Assembly: GCA_029378245.1 (NCBI GenBank)
Contig: JARKIF010000001.1
Span: forward strand, 1,240,001-1,304,000
Direction of reading: 5' to 3'
Origin: Roridomyces roridus
Taxonomy: Eukaryota > Basidiomycota > Agaricomycetes > Agaricales > Mycenaceae
DNA: 64,000 nucleotides
The position numbers were made by a program, and so were the translations under genes. Below, piece after piece: positions 20,943 to 33,149 of this stretch (position 1 is its first letter; every line of letters starts with the position of its first letter). The notes beneath the pieces were generated by a model. It ran no database searches, was not told the DNA's origin, and worked only from the letters and a program-made list of their open reading frames with translations.

Positions 20943-22676
20943 TCAATCAAACCCTGTGAGCAACTGACGAAAGTCACCAGCGTAACGACGGCGAGCATCC
21001 GACGGCGACTTGCGATATTGTGCCTGCTTCAACATGAGAGCGGCATGCTTCTCCCGTTTCTGCTTCTTCTCCTCCGCCACCGCTGCCTTCTTCTCCGCCG
21101 CAGCTGCCTCTGCTATGAGACGATGCATTCGTCGACTCTGTGCACCCTTGTCACCCAAAAACTGCTCCGCTGCCGCTGCCAGGATCCACGGGGACAGCAT
21201 ATCGTTAGCCCAGCCCAGGAAGTCATCCCAGCCTGAAACAAATGAGATTGCAGCATCAAAACCCATCGCATTGCGTACCGGCATGAAGATAGGTCACACC
21301 GGCCAATGCGCAAAACGCGGCAGCCGACTCGCCAATCGCTATCCAGCAGGTATCGTCAGCAGCCCCGCGGACAGTGCGTAGATGGCGATGAACATTCAAC
21401 GTGAGCCCGAGAAGCGCAAACAAAGGGCGACATGTGCATGCCGCCCGAATCTCCTGAAGAACGTGTCAAATGGGCCAGCCATACCGAGGTAAGATAACTC
21501 ACATCTCGTTCGGAGGACGAAGATCGAGGCGACAGGCGAACGACCAGCACGGTTGCTGCGAGATGTAGAAAATGTTGCCCCAATGATCGGAAGCCTTCAT
21601 TGAATGCCACGTCCTCTCCAAAGTGAAGATAATAGGTGGAGTCCGTCAGAGCAGCCGTGAGAAATACAGGATCCACCGCCTCCAATGGGGGGAGCCGGGG
21701 GTACTCCTCTGAAAGGTGCACACGAGAGACGTCTAGCTTCTCCCAACAATTGTCGCCAATTGCCGCTGAGATGTCTCCACCGCGGAGGGCGGTTCGCAGC
21801 GTGCCATCCACAACGAGACAGTCCAAACTGAGCAGTCGATCATCGCGGGGCGCCAAGGGCACATCGGTCAGGACACGCATGCGATGTTCATACAGGCTCT
21901 GGTCCACGCCACAGACGAAAGGGGTTCCTTCTCGCTGCTCACGGGCGCGAGACACCCAAGGATCAAACAGGGACTGGAGCCAACCGAGCGTCACCGAATA
22001 CCCTGAATCGGTGTTTCAATTGGACTTGCACCCCGGACGTGAATCACGTACCACGACGCTGCAGACATACCCCAACAATAGCCTCGAATATATCCCCCAT
22101 ACGCTTCGGGAAAGTGGGCCGTCCTCGAGCTGTCCGAGGATCGTGTAGCTGGAGACCGTACAACAAGGTGAGATGACAGAGAAAGATATTGCTCGCCAGC
22201 GAGGAGCAAAGCTCCTAAAAATGCATGAGTGGAAAGCATGAGCCAGTTATACAACATACACTCATCGGTGGCGCGATTGGTTGCGTGCATGCGGACAGCG
22301 TTGGATACATGGCCAAGGAAAGGACCGCCTCGATGACTGCGTCTCCGAGCCAGTCGAGGACCTTGTATTCGCTTCTCATGTAAGCCTTGTACAAGGAGTC
22401 GCCGTCCAATGCAGGAAATTCCGGGGGATAATTGTTCGGGAACTTGGGGGGATAGTCGACTGGAATTTTTCGCCACCTGGTATAGGGTAGGTCGTCTAGC
22501 TGCTTCATCAAGATCTCGGGGGTAGAGTCAAGAGGGACGAGGTCTCTTTCAGGAATGGGGTCTCGCAAAAGAGCGTTCGGTAAATGTGTCATGGTCTCCA
22601 AGGGTGTCCGACGCATCGGGTGTGAATCGAGAAGGGTTTCTGGACTGTATATCCAATCAGGCTGTTTGGGGAGCTG
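20943..22676 (-). CDS. Protein with two RNase III-like modules (second degenerate), 5' end unresolved
   Basis: Minus-strand exons: (22616 or 22676)-22260, 22214-22052, 22002-21503, 21453-21300, 21232-20943; introns 45, 49, 49 and 67 nt. Module 1 has the RNase III signature as YKVLDWLGDAVIEAVLS (Asp replacing the usual Glu of LEFLGD), then ELCSSLASNIFLCHLTLLYG, equivalent to the conserved 'SALVSN' helix, and KRMGDIFEAIVG with the second acidic pair. Module 2 (FLTAALTDSTYYLHFGEDVA, then NEGFRSLGQHFLHLA) keeps the fold-like pattern but lacks the acidic catalytic motif. The C-terminus is a charged helix (AEKKAAVAEEKKQKREKH). There is no helicase or PAZ domain, so this is not a full Dicer. An acceptor (TTGCAG) precedes codon 1 at 22676; either a small upstream exon exists, inside the duplicated OPT-flank sequence, or translation begins at ATG 22616. 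Confidence 0.7.
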
Positions 22677-22679
22677 CAA

Positions 22680-23003
22680 TGGAATCTGGATGAACGAAGA
22701 CGCGTGAAAGAACGCGACGGTGGTGCGTCGGCGTGGCTGAAAAGTGCGCTGCTGGTTGCTTGCTGCACGCGTTGCGGGGCATCAATTTGGCCACAGAAGT
22801 ACTCGCCAGCGACGGGGCTGGAACTTCGCGCGTTCCGGGTTGCAGGGTGGACGCGGTGGCTTCAAAGCTGGCACGGATCAGTGTACTGATGGCGATCCCG
22901 ATATGGTGTGACAGTTACTCAATCTGGACTCTGATCCTCTCAAGTCTTCCCTCAAGCGAATGTACAAGGCTCATATTCGAAAATTCACATTCAGAGAGTA
23001 CAT
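22680..23003. repeat. Downstream flank of OPT copy 1, direct repeat of 20390-20700
   Basis: This is the intact member of the duplicated flank described at 20390-20800, immediately beyond the stop of the OPT gene at 23004. It lies directly against the 5' side of the RNase III-like gene. Confidence 0.65.
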
Positions 23004-26000
23004 TTAATTGTTGATGTCAAGGCAACGGTCGTAGTTCCCTGCAACCGGAATCAATCGCTTGATCTTTGCATTCGCAAGTCACTCACCAGCCTGATTCGCA
23101 CCCCACCATTGCGGGAAGAGATGCGCTTTGCCCGAAGCGCCTTGAACGGCGAAAGACAATAAAAACACCATCACCTGGGTTCCTCCGTCGAGGGCTAAAG
23201 CAAAATATGAATACAAGTTAGCTAAAGAGTAAAGAAAACGCACCAGCAGCAAGGACATAGTTGTACTTTGTGAACCACCTCGGGTACCGCGTGCGCAACC
23301 ACCACTGCGAGAGGTAGGCGATGGAGAAGTACATAAAGATGGACGAGTTGATTCCGACGCAGAGCCAGCCGATGTAGTAGCAGATGACGGGCGTGTAGAG
23401 GTAGTCCGCACGCAGTTTGGGGAAGTAGCGGTGTACAAGCCAGAATGGAAGGGGTACAAAGAGGCCGACGACGTAGGCCCATGCGACCCATTGGTAGCGC
23501 TTGTTGACCGCAAAGAGCTGGTGACTGCCAGAGCGTTGAGATTGGATTCAAACAGAGTGCGGTAATCTTACCTCAGACCACCCCATGCAATCGCTTGGGA
23601 ATTGTACTGCTGGGGTTGTTGTCCACTCCCTAAGATGGATCAGTAAGGTCGGATAAAAGCCGCTGTGCTTACAGATATTAGTCCCTTCGATCGACAACAA
23701 AATGTGACGTTGGTTATCAATGATGGAATTCATGAGCACTGTGTGCGGGTTTAGTACGATGGCTAAATGAAAACTCCAAACAAACCGAAATTCAGCACGG
23801 CCCCGAACAGAGTCCCAACCACCTGAGCAAAGAACGCAGCTCGCGGCGGCAGTTTGGTGTCTGGAAAAGATTAGCCAGAGTCATTCAAAACAGTTGGCTT
23901 ACACTGAGCAATTTTCAAGTCTCTGAGTAGCAGTTGTGCCTGAGTGACCGAATCTACAAACAGACTTTAGTCGATTTCTTGGACCGAGTTCAAGACGTAC
24001 TGTAACTGAAGAGGACGAAGAACATGTTTGCCACGGGCTTCCCGGGATGGATGAACCCTCCGATCATCTGCACGAACGGCTGGATGATAAATCCAAGCCC
24101 GGTGATGGCGTACAGCGCCCCAAAGAACACGATGGAAATTGTCGCGAGCAGGAGCGAGATAAGTAGACCCCACCAAGGCAGTGTCGAATCCGTCTTGTAG
24201 ATGATAACGAGAGAGATGATGATACTTATGATCAGCGTCAAGATGTACCTGCCAAAAAAAGTGAATTCTATAATGGCGAACATCACGAAGAAACTTGCCA
24301 GCTATTTGGGGCATCTGGATACTAATAATAATTCCATTAGACGATACCGTCGTAGCAGGAATAGCTACGGACCTTGAGCATCTCCCGATAATGCGGGTCC
24401 AAGTCCTCGTCGTCCCCGGGCGCCTCTCGGACACCATCGTCTTGCCAGAATCGCCAGTTGAACGACACCCACGCCCCTTTGAGTTTAGCGGGCGTTGCCC
24501 AGGACCATGCAGCCCGGAGGTCTTCGCGGTTCCACAAGAGGAGGTGGGTAAAGGTGGCGGCCATACCCTTTGCGATGTCTAGTAGGGCACAATGGACAAG
24601 AGGAGATTCTTACCAAGTTCGTGGTGAGGAGCTGAACGACCCATGTCGATGCGTAGAATGGCTTGAATGGAGGAATTAGTTGGTTCAATCGACCTGGCAA
24701 GACTCACAAGCCCTTGCTGTTCGAGCAACACAGGGTCGACCTGCAGATTTTCATTCAGGATCAAAAGCTGATCATACTGGGTCCCGTTTTCGTAGAACAA
24801 GAGTTGCGACAACTGCAAGAAAGCATGAGTGTCAGTTGACAGTCGGAAGACAGACGTACGAAGGGGAAGTTCTTCGCTTGCCAGATGTTGTTGTAATACA
24901 CTGCGCAGAAGACGATCCTACAGAGGATGGTGAGGTGGTTCATCGCAAAATTCGATTCACATACATGCAAAGGATATATCCAATAAAGTTGCTAAACTGC
25001 GCCTTGAGCGGGATGGTCATCGGGTTGATACCTCCCGAAATGTACTGCCAGTCAAAGCAGAGGGACAATAGTCCCAAACCTTGGAAACTCAGATTTTGCT
25101 GAAAACACGGAGCATGCAACCGACCTTCATTTCCGTTACTTCCGCCAAAGACCTTGAACAATTTGAGGAGAGGCCGACTATTATTCGCAACAAATGACGC
25201 ACCCGGGTAAAGTCAGCCGAGCGCGGATTCGCCAGACAGAATACCGAGAAACCCGTGAGGAGGGGGAACATCCACTCTGGGAGTATTTCCCAGAAGAAGA
25301 TCCTGTAAGACAGATTCAGTATTGTAAAATAATTGGGCGTTGACATACACAAAGAAGGCGATCCAGAATAGTCGCAGTTTCTTCCTAGCACCATCGGCGT
25401 CTTTGTATAGTGCATCAAACATGGAGACTAGTGGTAGTACTCCAGGGTACAGCATTTTAGACGGGTAGAGCAGGACCGCTGAGAATCATGAGACGTCGTC
25501 ATGGCCGAGATGGGGGGACCTACGTCGAAACAAACCGCCAATTCCGTACCCCCCAAGCTGGGAAGCGAAGAGAAGGAAAATAGCGGCTCCGGCGTTGGGC
25601 GTGAAAGTCATAATAGAGACGTTGGACTGCCAAAACCTCGGTGGCGAGGGCGGAGTTTGCGGCAGCGCTGGCCATGATGACGATAAAAGCATTTTCTTTC
25701 TTGTTAAAGGGGTGCTGCAAAATGAAACGAGTTGGCTGTCAGACAGGCGGAAGAAAGGGGGCATGTACTGACGGGGTTGAGGTACCGGAAGAAGCCCGAG
25801 GTGGGGATGATGCTCTCCAGGGCTTTGCCGAGGATGAACGCGATAATGGCCAGGAACATGGTGCTAACCAGCACCGTTTGGGGCTTGAAGTAGTATATTT
25901 CGGCTTGGCAGTAACTCAGCCTCAAGGACCCGAAAAGAAGCGGGGAGCGCACCCAATACACCACCGAAGGCGCTTAATCCCAGACCGAGGACCATGGCGC

Positions 26001-26190
26001 GGATTGTCCAAGGGTTCAGAGTTTCGTCGTCCACGACAGTGATGACATGGGTCGCAATGTCTCTTTCGTCCCGGAGAACTGCAAACTCGGTGGAAGATTC
26101 GTTGGCGGTTTCGACATCGCCCTTCTTCTCGTCGATCTTTTCGTCGATGGAGGCAGTTGAGGGCTCTTTCTCGTTGGCCACCTCAGCCAT
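23004..26190 (-). CDS. OPT-family oligopeptide transporter, copy 1, with a one-base frame disruption
   Basis: This is a plasma-membrane-type proton/peptide symporter of the OPT family, with many short introns. Start ATG 26190 (MAEVANEKEP); the last exon is 23038-23004, joined through an intron at 23086-23039, giving the tail GANQAG-NYDRCLDINN. Family landmarks: DETLNPWTIRAMVLGLGLSA near the start, NP-(intron)-HPFNKKEN, the OPT NPFNxKEH-like motif, FLLFASQLGGYGIGGLFRR, CFDWQYISGG, KLPPRAAFFAQ and GGFIHPGKPVANM. The N-terminus is cytosolic and acidic. It parallels copy 2 at 58370-61824 in exon layout. At about 25600-25612 it carries one extra base relative to copy 2, changing frame between VQRLYYD and FTPNAGAAIF inside an exon. 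Unless that is a sequencing error, the product is truncated. Confidence 0.85.
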
Positions 26191-27385
26191 TGGAGCAGCT
26201 GCGTGGGTGAGAATAGAAGGGTGGACTGAAGGCTGCCTTATATAATGGTCAGTTGACGGCTGGCCGCCCGAAATACCAGGAAGATAACACATTACCATGC
26301 ATCCATTCACCGGGCAGAGGCATCCCGTCATTGTTGACAGATGTTGCCGCCTAACCGAAAGACGAGCATACGCACACACACCACCCCGCGTTTTTTTTGG
26401 TATCGTCGTATATATATATACCTGGAGGAACGACTGGGTGAAAACTTATTGAGATAGGCAAAAGCACCCGTTGAACGCTTCCACAGTTCAGCTGGCGTGA
26501 GAGCCAGCTGTCCTCCTCGGCGGGATGCTGATAAGTGTAGCACATGGACGCTCCCGTTGCATTAGGCCGGCCTAAATGCTCCTCTAGAAGTGGCCATTGA
26601 TGGGATGATTAGGGTTGACAAGTTGTAGCAATGCGAAGAAAGAAATGAATCGGTTCTTGAGCGATATATACCGCGTCGCCAAGCTCCAGGTGCCTCGAAG
26701 ATCGGCCGGGCCATAAGTATGTTGTGGACCAAGTCAGCACGAACATGCAGGCTCAAGGGTCTTCAGAATGATCCACAAGGCGTAACCCGCACACTTTGAC
26801 GACCCGACTCGAGGATTTATCAATGCCCATAGTGAGTACTAGTGCAGCAGTTCAAGCAAGTCGGAACTGGTTGGAGGCAAGTTGGAGGCAATTGACAAAA
26901 CAATTGGCGTGGGAACGACTTTCCCGATTCGTTTTCCATCAGGCCATCAGCTCTCTCTTTTGTACTCGTCGATCATAATTGGAGGCCTTAACAATAAGAG
27001 AATGCAAGACCATGCCGACCTGCCAAGCACCGTCCGGGACACTTTTTCTTCTCCTCCATCCACTGCGCTACCCCTCCCCGCCCTGTCCTCCTTTTCCTCG
27101 CCAATTTCCGGCCTCTCCTCGTCGAGCTTTGCTCAGCATATCCGGAAATAACTGCTCGACTCGTCTCCCTCTCGTCTATTGTTAAAAATGCTGCCAAATG
27201 TGTGTCCGACCGAGCCAGAAATACGTATACACCTCTTAATTCTCTCCTAGAACATCTTGGACAAGAGGACGGCCCTGCCGCCGCTGATGTACGTGCATTG
27301 CAAATTAACAATTATTTTATTCATCCATGTGTAGTACTGGAAGAGAGCAGTCTATCGGCCTGCCCCATCCCGATTCACCGTCGAG
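26191..27385. other. Intergenic region between OPT copy 1 and the PX/PB1 gene
   Basis: A TATATATATATAC tract near 26409-26422 lies about 220 bp upstream of the OPT start, on its promoter side. No gene is supportable in 26560-27330. Confidence 0.4.
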
Positions 27386-29524
27386 ATGCTTCCCCCAGTC
27401 AAGCTGGGTATGTGCGCCTCTCTCTTTCATCCCACCTCTAACTTTTTCCTCCAGGAGGTAACTACAACTTCTGCATGCGGGTATGCCCTGCCTCTCGAGG
27501 AGACCGTGTGTCGGTGTCATCTCGAGGTTCTCACACAGAATACGAGATCCTCCGTCGGTGGGAAGACTGCCTCATCTTCCAAGACACCCTCGAGCGTGAA
27601 TATAACCGCCTTGCCTTCTCCAAACGTTCACGTCTCGTCGCCGGCAAGGGTGTCCGCAAGAACGGCGTCTACCTGAACAGCGATCGCGCCTCCTCCTGGG
27701 AATCCCTACCTCCAGGCCCCGAGCCTGATTCTGTCGCCCAGGACATCCACGACCTGATTCCCCGGCTCACGAAACGCGGCACGATGTTCCGTGCCAGCCA
27801 AGCCACGACGGACCAGCGGCAGGCTGAACTCACCGCGTTCATCACCGCTCTCCTTGCGGACGATGTCCCCACGTTGCTTCATGACTTTAGGAGGGAACGT
27901 GAAGTGACCGATTTTTTCGGGTTCTGGCGCAGGGATCACGATATCCAACAGAAGAAGTCGCCTAGCAAAAGTCCCTCGTCGGGCAAGTCCCGGAGCTCGG
28001 TCACCAGCAGCGTCTTCTCGTCGTATTTCTCGACCGCGGCAAGCGACACCGCCGTCGACTCTCCATCTCGCCGCGAGCGTGCTCTGTCGTCGGCATCGTC
28101 CGACTCTTCTTCCATACCCTCCACTGGGAGCGCACGGAGCTCTATCAGTGTGCAAATTACACTGGACGATGAGCCTGTGCCTTTCGGTCACAACCCTTTG
28201 CACGGTGGCAATCTCGAGCCTCAGCAACGCCCTGAGCAGTTGGAACGCAAACCAAGCTTCCGGGGTGGCAAGTTCTTGGCAGCCGTCGCTAGGAGGGCAC
28301 GCAAGAACATAGTTGAAGATTCTCAAGGTCCTCCTTGCCCTGATTCTAGAGCATCCAACGCTACAACTGGTTTGTCTATTTCTCGCCACATTTGATACAT
28401 CAATTAACTCTTTGGCAGTGAATCAGCAACACCCCTGCCGTGAATCGTGGCAGACTACCGCCTCGGGGATGACCTTCCTTCAAGATCTCCACCTGACTCT
28501 TCCCAACGAGTCGAACGAGGACGACACCCACTCTTCGCGGATGTCCATGGCCAGCATAGCGACGTTCCGGACTGAGGTCTCGGCCGAAGGCGTCATGCCG
28601 CGCTACTACCTTCCCGAGTCCAACCCCGCACGGCTGTCGACCGCGAGCTTCATGACGGATATGTCCGCCGATGCCATCATCCCGTCAGCATCCCGCCGCG
28701 CGACTCTCACGAGGGCCCCGCGGAGGGACAGCGTAGCGTCGTCAGTTATTTCCGAGGGAGATGCAATCGATGAATATTTCTTCGGTAAGCAGTACTTTTA
28801 ATCTGATTTCGGGTTTCTCAAATTTTATATAGATGCGTTCCCGCGGCCCTGTTCCTTCATTCCCCAGGTTCCCGTACAAACTCGGCCAGAGACGCCGAGA
28901 ATATCGATTCCGTCGCCGCCGTCTCCTACGGCCTCTGAATTCGACTCGCCATCACCAACAACCCCTGAATCCCCCATCAGCCCGACGTTCTTGCGGCGCA
29001 AGCAGGCGTTAATGGCGCGGTCCCCCTCGCCTTCCGCCTCCATAGCAGCCTCCGTCCTCTCAGACTCCACCATGCAGTCTGCATTCTCCGACTCCACCGG
29101 GTCCACAATAACCCCTTCGGTGTATTCGTTCTACTCTGCACGCTCCGATTTTAGTTCGACGACAGCAGCGTCAGCTTCCACCACGTCCTCCTCCGGCCCG
29201 CTAGTGATCAAAGCGGCGCACAACAGCTCCATCATCTTGCTTCGCGCGGAAGAAGATCTGTCACTTACTGCTGTCCGTCAAAAGCTGCAAGACAAGTTCC
29301 TCGGGCAGGAGGGTATCACGCTCCCCGACAAGTTTGCTCTCGCGTATATGATCCCTGCGTCGCCCGTCAAAGCGACTATGCGGGCGAGAGGCAACTCGGT
29401 ATCGTCTTCGTCCAAGGACACGGCGTTGATGGAGATGCTTTCGACTGAGGAGGAATGGATGAGACTGAGGGCGTCTCTGGACGGGGCGAAGCTCACTCTG
29501 CGAGTGGTTGCCCCTGTTGCCTGA
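27386..29524 (+). CDS. PX- and PB1-domain scaffold-like protein
   Basis: Exons 27386-27407, 27455-28369, 28419-28784 and 28833-29524; introns 47, 49 and 48 nt, giving about 664 residues. The N-terminal part reads GGNYNFCMRVCP, then HTEYEILRRWEDCLIFQDTL, the typical PX pattern (Y-x-V-x-RR-x-x-D/E), a phosphoinositide-binding module. The middle is Ser/Pro-rich and disordered. The C-terminal part, PLVIKAAHNSSIILLRAEED through LTAVRQKLQDKF to KLTLRVVAPVA, has the layout of a PB1 domain, used for protein pairing. PX plus PB1 is the pairing used by polarity/NADPH-oxidase scaffolds such as Bem1 relatives, but no SH3 domain is visible, so I leave it unnamed. It converges on the gene ending at 29825. 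Confidence 0.75.
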
Positions 29525-29824
29525 AGAGAAGCACACAATCTTTATACCTATTTCATCATCCCACCCACTCATCTTCGACTTACGATTTTTCACTGACTGA
29601 TCCACCCTTTTCTTTCGAGGTAGCTGGATGGAAATGATTCCTTTACGTCTTTTCACGTCCACCCCGTTATTTATCCATTCGGATATTCACTCTTATAATG
29701 TAGCTCAAGACTCCCGTACTCAAGTTACGAACGATTTTAAATGGATTCAATAGGATTCAAATGATTTGCCATGAAATACACGTTGGATGCATGAGACAGA
29801 GAGAGAAAACATGGAAAGTAAGTA

Positions 29825-31744
29825 CTAAGCCCCGACTGGGACCGGGGACGGCTGGGGAACCGGATTCGCAGACGGTGCCCCAGCTGGAAGTGGCGACCTC
29901 GTCCAATCCGGTAAAACAATCTGCTGCTCCACCTCCATCGAAACATCCATATTCCCATCCCCATCGTGGTTCGCAGCATCCACCGAATCCCACTGCTCGC
30001 GATTCACCTCCACTCCGCCTGTTTTGAGAGCCCCAGCCAACGACCCGCCAACCCAAGCCATCGTCGCAGGCGAAAATGCAGGCGCCTTGCCTCCATTGGC
30101 ATTCGCCCTTGCCTTGGTCGCAACCGGCGGATTGGGGTTGTTCAAAATCGAAAAGTAGGGCAACATCGGCCTCAGACACGCGTATCTATCGTACTGAGGC
30201 AGAGGCGGCCTGTCGGGTCGATCCGTTCTTGAAGGTTGGCGAAGTGGTGCCTGTGGCGGTGCGACTGCTCGGACGAGTTCGTGCTGCAGTCGGGGGATGA
30301 ACCCAGGGAGCATGGATGTCCCGCCAGCTACTAATATTGAGGATGCCATCGTTTTGCGAAGGTCCACAGGTACCTGGAATTTTTCAGTTGATGCACTTTG
30401 CAAGGAGAACCTAGTCACCTTGACGAGGGCATCCAATACGACTTCAGCTATACTGCTCTCATCGACATCCCCACCTTCAAACAACACTTCCGCAGTTCGC
30501 TCTCGTATCCACCCAGGTATGATCAACGTTCCCCTCCCAGTCCCCGTCTGCTGCGCAACCGGAGGCACAACCCGCATCTGCAGCTCCGTAGCAGTTGAAT
30601 TTCGCGTGTACAGCATCGCCAGCGCCTCCAAGTGACTTTCACCGCGGTGATTATCCGCAGCAGGTATCCTCGGGTTCGATATGATCGAAAATTCGGAAGA
30701 GGCACGGTGGGACGAGCGCCCTGCAAAGGAAAAATCGGATTCCGACTGTGTAGATTCGCTCGGGGGCAAATCTGGCTCGGAGGATTCGTCCGCGCCGGGA
30801 GTGGCGTCTCGTGTGTCGACACGCGAGTCGTCGTTGAGTCCGTCTCCGACGAAACAACAACGCGCCTTTATCTCTTCTACCACAGCGTCTGTTAGGACCT
30901 CTTGCGGTACACGTGTTGATCGATTGGCGGCGGGTATACTGCTAGCACTGAGAGAGGTCGGCGGGGGTAAGTAGGTTCCAAAGAGGAGGAGCAGGGCGCG
31001 GAGATGGGATGTTAATCGCGCTCCGGCAAGTGGGGTCGTCCGGAGTTGGGGAAATAGTGGTCGAGCAGCGAATATCTGCAATAAAAAATGAGTGTTGTTG
31101 GAAGAAAGAGCAGCTGGCATGCGTACGGGGAGTGCCACTGATTCGAGGTGCCCGCAATCTACTACCAGCCCAGTTATTCGCCCGACAGCAAGTAACGACA
31201 ATAGATGACTCGGCGCAAACGAGACAGAAGGAACCTGCAGATTGTCGAAGAGGATACGCGCCATTATGTCTTTGATATACAGCGGCAGCAGCGCATGCTC
31301 AACAAGAATGACCTTGCGCGCCTTCGGGTCGGTCAGCAGCGAGCTTCACTGAAAGTAAGTCGTAGACCAAGAAAAGAGAGAGTAAAAACTCACTCACTCG
31401 TGGAACACGGAGCGCAGACATCGCTCGAGCCTGAACTCCAATATCCGTTCCTCCTCTGCCTTTTCCAACGCATCTGCAGGTCGGCTGAGGTTCCAAAGGG
31501 GTGCCTCTTCTGCCCCACCCGCATAAAACACGTCCCGAGGCCGTCCTTCGCCACTGAATCCCACTTTCCAAATGCGAGACCCCGCGTCGATAATTACTCG
31601 GTCTTCGACACCGTACAAAGAGTGCCTGCGCGTCGTTGCATAGTGCGGAGAGGATTGGACTGCACTCGAGGTCGCTACACGCGCGATTGTCGGTGTTTTC
31701 GGGTCGAGCGAAGACTTGCCTTGAGGAGTGGAAGGCACGGACAT
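29825..31744 (-). CDS. arp10: Actin-related protein, Arp10-type (dynactin subunit)
   Basis: Start ATG 31744 (an in-frame ATG at 31756 is possible). Exon 1 is 31744-31398; other exon borders are introns 31397-31344, 31126-31076 and 30418-30374. The actin fold shows as RVIIDAGSRIWKVGFSGEG (phosphate loop 1, with DAGS instead of DNGS), ILVEHALLPLYIKDIMARIL, VPSVSFAPSHLLSLLAVG, TGLVVDCGHLE and SSILVAGGTSMLPGFIPRL. Insertions are long and acidic or Ser/Pro-rich, and the C-terminus is a Pro-rich extension, as expected of the divergent Arp10/Arp11 group that caps the dynactin filament pointed end. The assignment within the Arp family rests on divergence plus motifs, so the subfamily is less certain than the fold. 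Confidence 0.75.
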
Positions 31745-31799
31745 GGGGATAAACACAGATAAATAATCCTCCTCCGCGTCAAGTAATGTAGTCTATCAT

Positions 31800-33020
31800 C
31801 TAGTTCATCCGCGCCCATAGTACCATCAAGGCCAACACCCACTGCTCAAACTGCTCTTTCGACATGAAGAGCAGCGCCTGCGACAGAACGGCCTTGGTTA
31901 TCTGGGCAGCCATACCCTGTCGTGGAGTGAGAAGCAGGTTTACCAGAGAACGAATAGACAAACCCTGTACCATCCTGCAGGACCCTCCTTCTTCATCACT
32001 TCGGCCAGAATGTCGAGCGCCCCGGGGTGCTTCAGCCCAGAGTGGTCGTGATGCGGTTTGTGAGCAGCAGGAGGCGGTAAATGGCCTGCTTCTGCAGCAT
32101 CGTCATCCGCGGTACGGGTTTGGATACGAACCTTGGCCATAATATACGGGTAGGTCACCACTGTGGCCAATGTTTTGCTGGTGGCGCCAACCAGGAAAGA
32201 CAAGCCTGCGGAAAGCTTATCGCCCGACCCCGCCTTGAGCTGGGCAGCGACAAAAAGACTCTTGACGCGCTCAAACACGCCGTAGGTAATGGCCGGGTTA
32301 ACGGTCAGCACCAAACCGGGCTTGATCCCCAGCCAGAGCCCGCCCACACCCTCTTCCTCGACAATTTCGCGCGCAACGCCGAGGAACGAATCATCGCCAT
32401 TGCTGCTCCCTTTTCCCTTCCCGACCTGCTGCCGAGTTGCAATGACTGAAACTGGGATGGTGAATATTTGAGCAAGAGCTCCAGCGACAGCCCCGAGTAA
32501 CAATTCGGCAGCGGTGGACAGGGCGGGGACCGGTGAGCCAGGGGGCAGTTTATTCGTTAACCGCGAGATGTACGAGCCCCGTACGAAGGAATAGAAGAAG
32601 AAGTAGGCGTATTCTGGCCCGTCCGTTAGTAAACGCAGCGCGCAAGACCAAGTCGCGCACGCATGGAGAATGTGTTGAGCATCGTCGCCCAGAAACCGCG
32701 GTACCACCCCATAATCCCTTCTTTTTCAAGAATGCGCATGAGGATGGGGAACATGGACATCTCTGCCTTGCTCTTGCCCTTGGAAGCCTGTATCCGTGTC
32801 TTTGCACTAGTAACAGCCCGGTAAGAGAGGGAAACACTGCAGACGGATTCCATACACATCTAGAGGGTAGACAACGCTTGAAAGATTGGTTAGACCCTCG
32901 AGTGTTCAGGCCGGAGACGATGGCGGCTCACGCAGTGCTAAAGCAGCCTCCGAGTGCACCTGCAAAGGCGGCGCCAAAGGGCGTGAGCTTGACTGGAATC
33001 GCCTTGGACTGGACCGACAT
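31800..33020 (-). CDS. Mitochondrial-carrier-family protein, peroxisomal PMP47/ANT1 type
   Basis: Minus-strand exons 33020-32932, 32876-32856, 32806-32661, 32613-31964 and 31916-31800, introns 47-55 nt. Start MSVQSKAIPVKLTPFGAAFA. Carrier repeats: FSTAVVYPLDV-AKTRIQ (PxDxxKxRxQ signature), GIMGWYRGFWATMLNTFS; then TIPVSVIATRQQ, GLWLGIKPGLVLTVNPAITYG; and TYPYIMAKVRIQ, GPAGWYRG. The VNPAIxYGVFE pattern and the YP[L/Y] motifs are those of SLC25A17/PMP47, peroxisomal carriers for ATP/AMP or CoA-type nucleotides. The second exon is only 21 nt. It starts 129 bp from the divergent methyltransferase gene. Confidence 0.85.
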
Positions 33021-33149
33021 GAAAGGGTAGCCTAGACCAGCGGCGGGGTGGGACTAAAGGAGGAGTTGAGCGGGCGCAGGACTATCTAACTATACTTTTC
33101 ACGTGCGATCGCTGCCAGTTCTCGTCCACCATCTTGTCCGAATCGGCAG
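33021..33149. promoter_or_regulatory. Shared divergent promoter region
   Basis: Only 129 bp separate the ATG of the leftward carrier gene from the ATG of the rightward methyltransferase, so both promoters must lie here or in the 5' leaders. It contains GACTATCTAACTATAC near 33081-33096 and TCACGTGCGATCG near 33099-33111, which includes an E-box CACGTG. Confidence 0.5.

Noticed and set aside
22215..22480. Alternative frame reading FLGHVSNAVRMHATNRATDE inside the RNase III gene, suggesting a frameshift
   Set aside because: The frame GDAVIEAVLSLAMYP...APPMS splices in phase with ELCSSLASNIFLCHLTLLYG, which matches the RNase III helix; no frameshift is needed.
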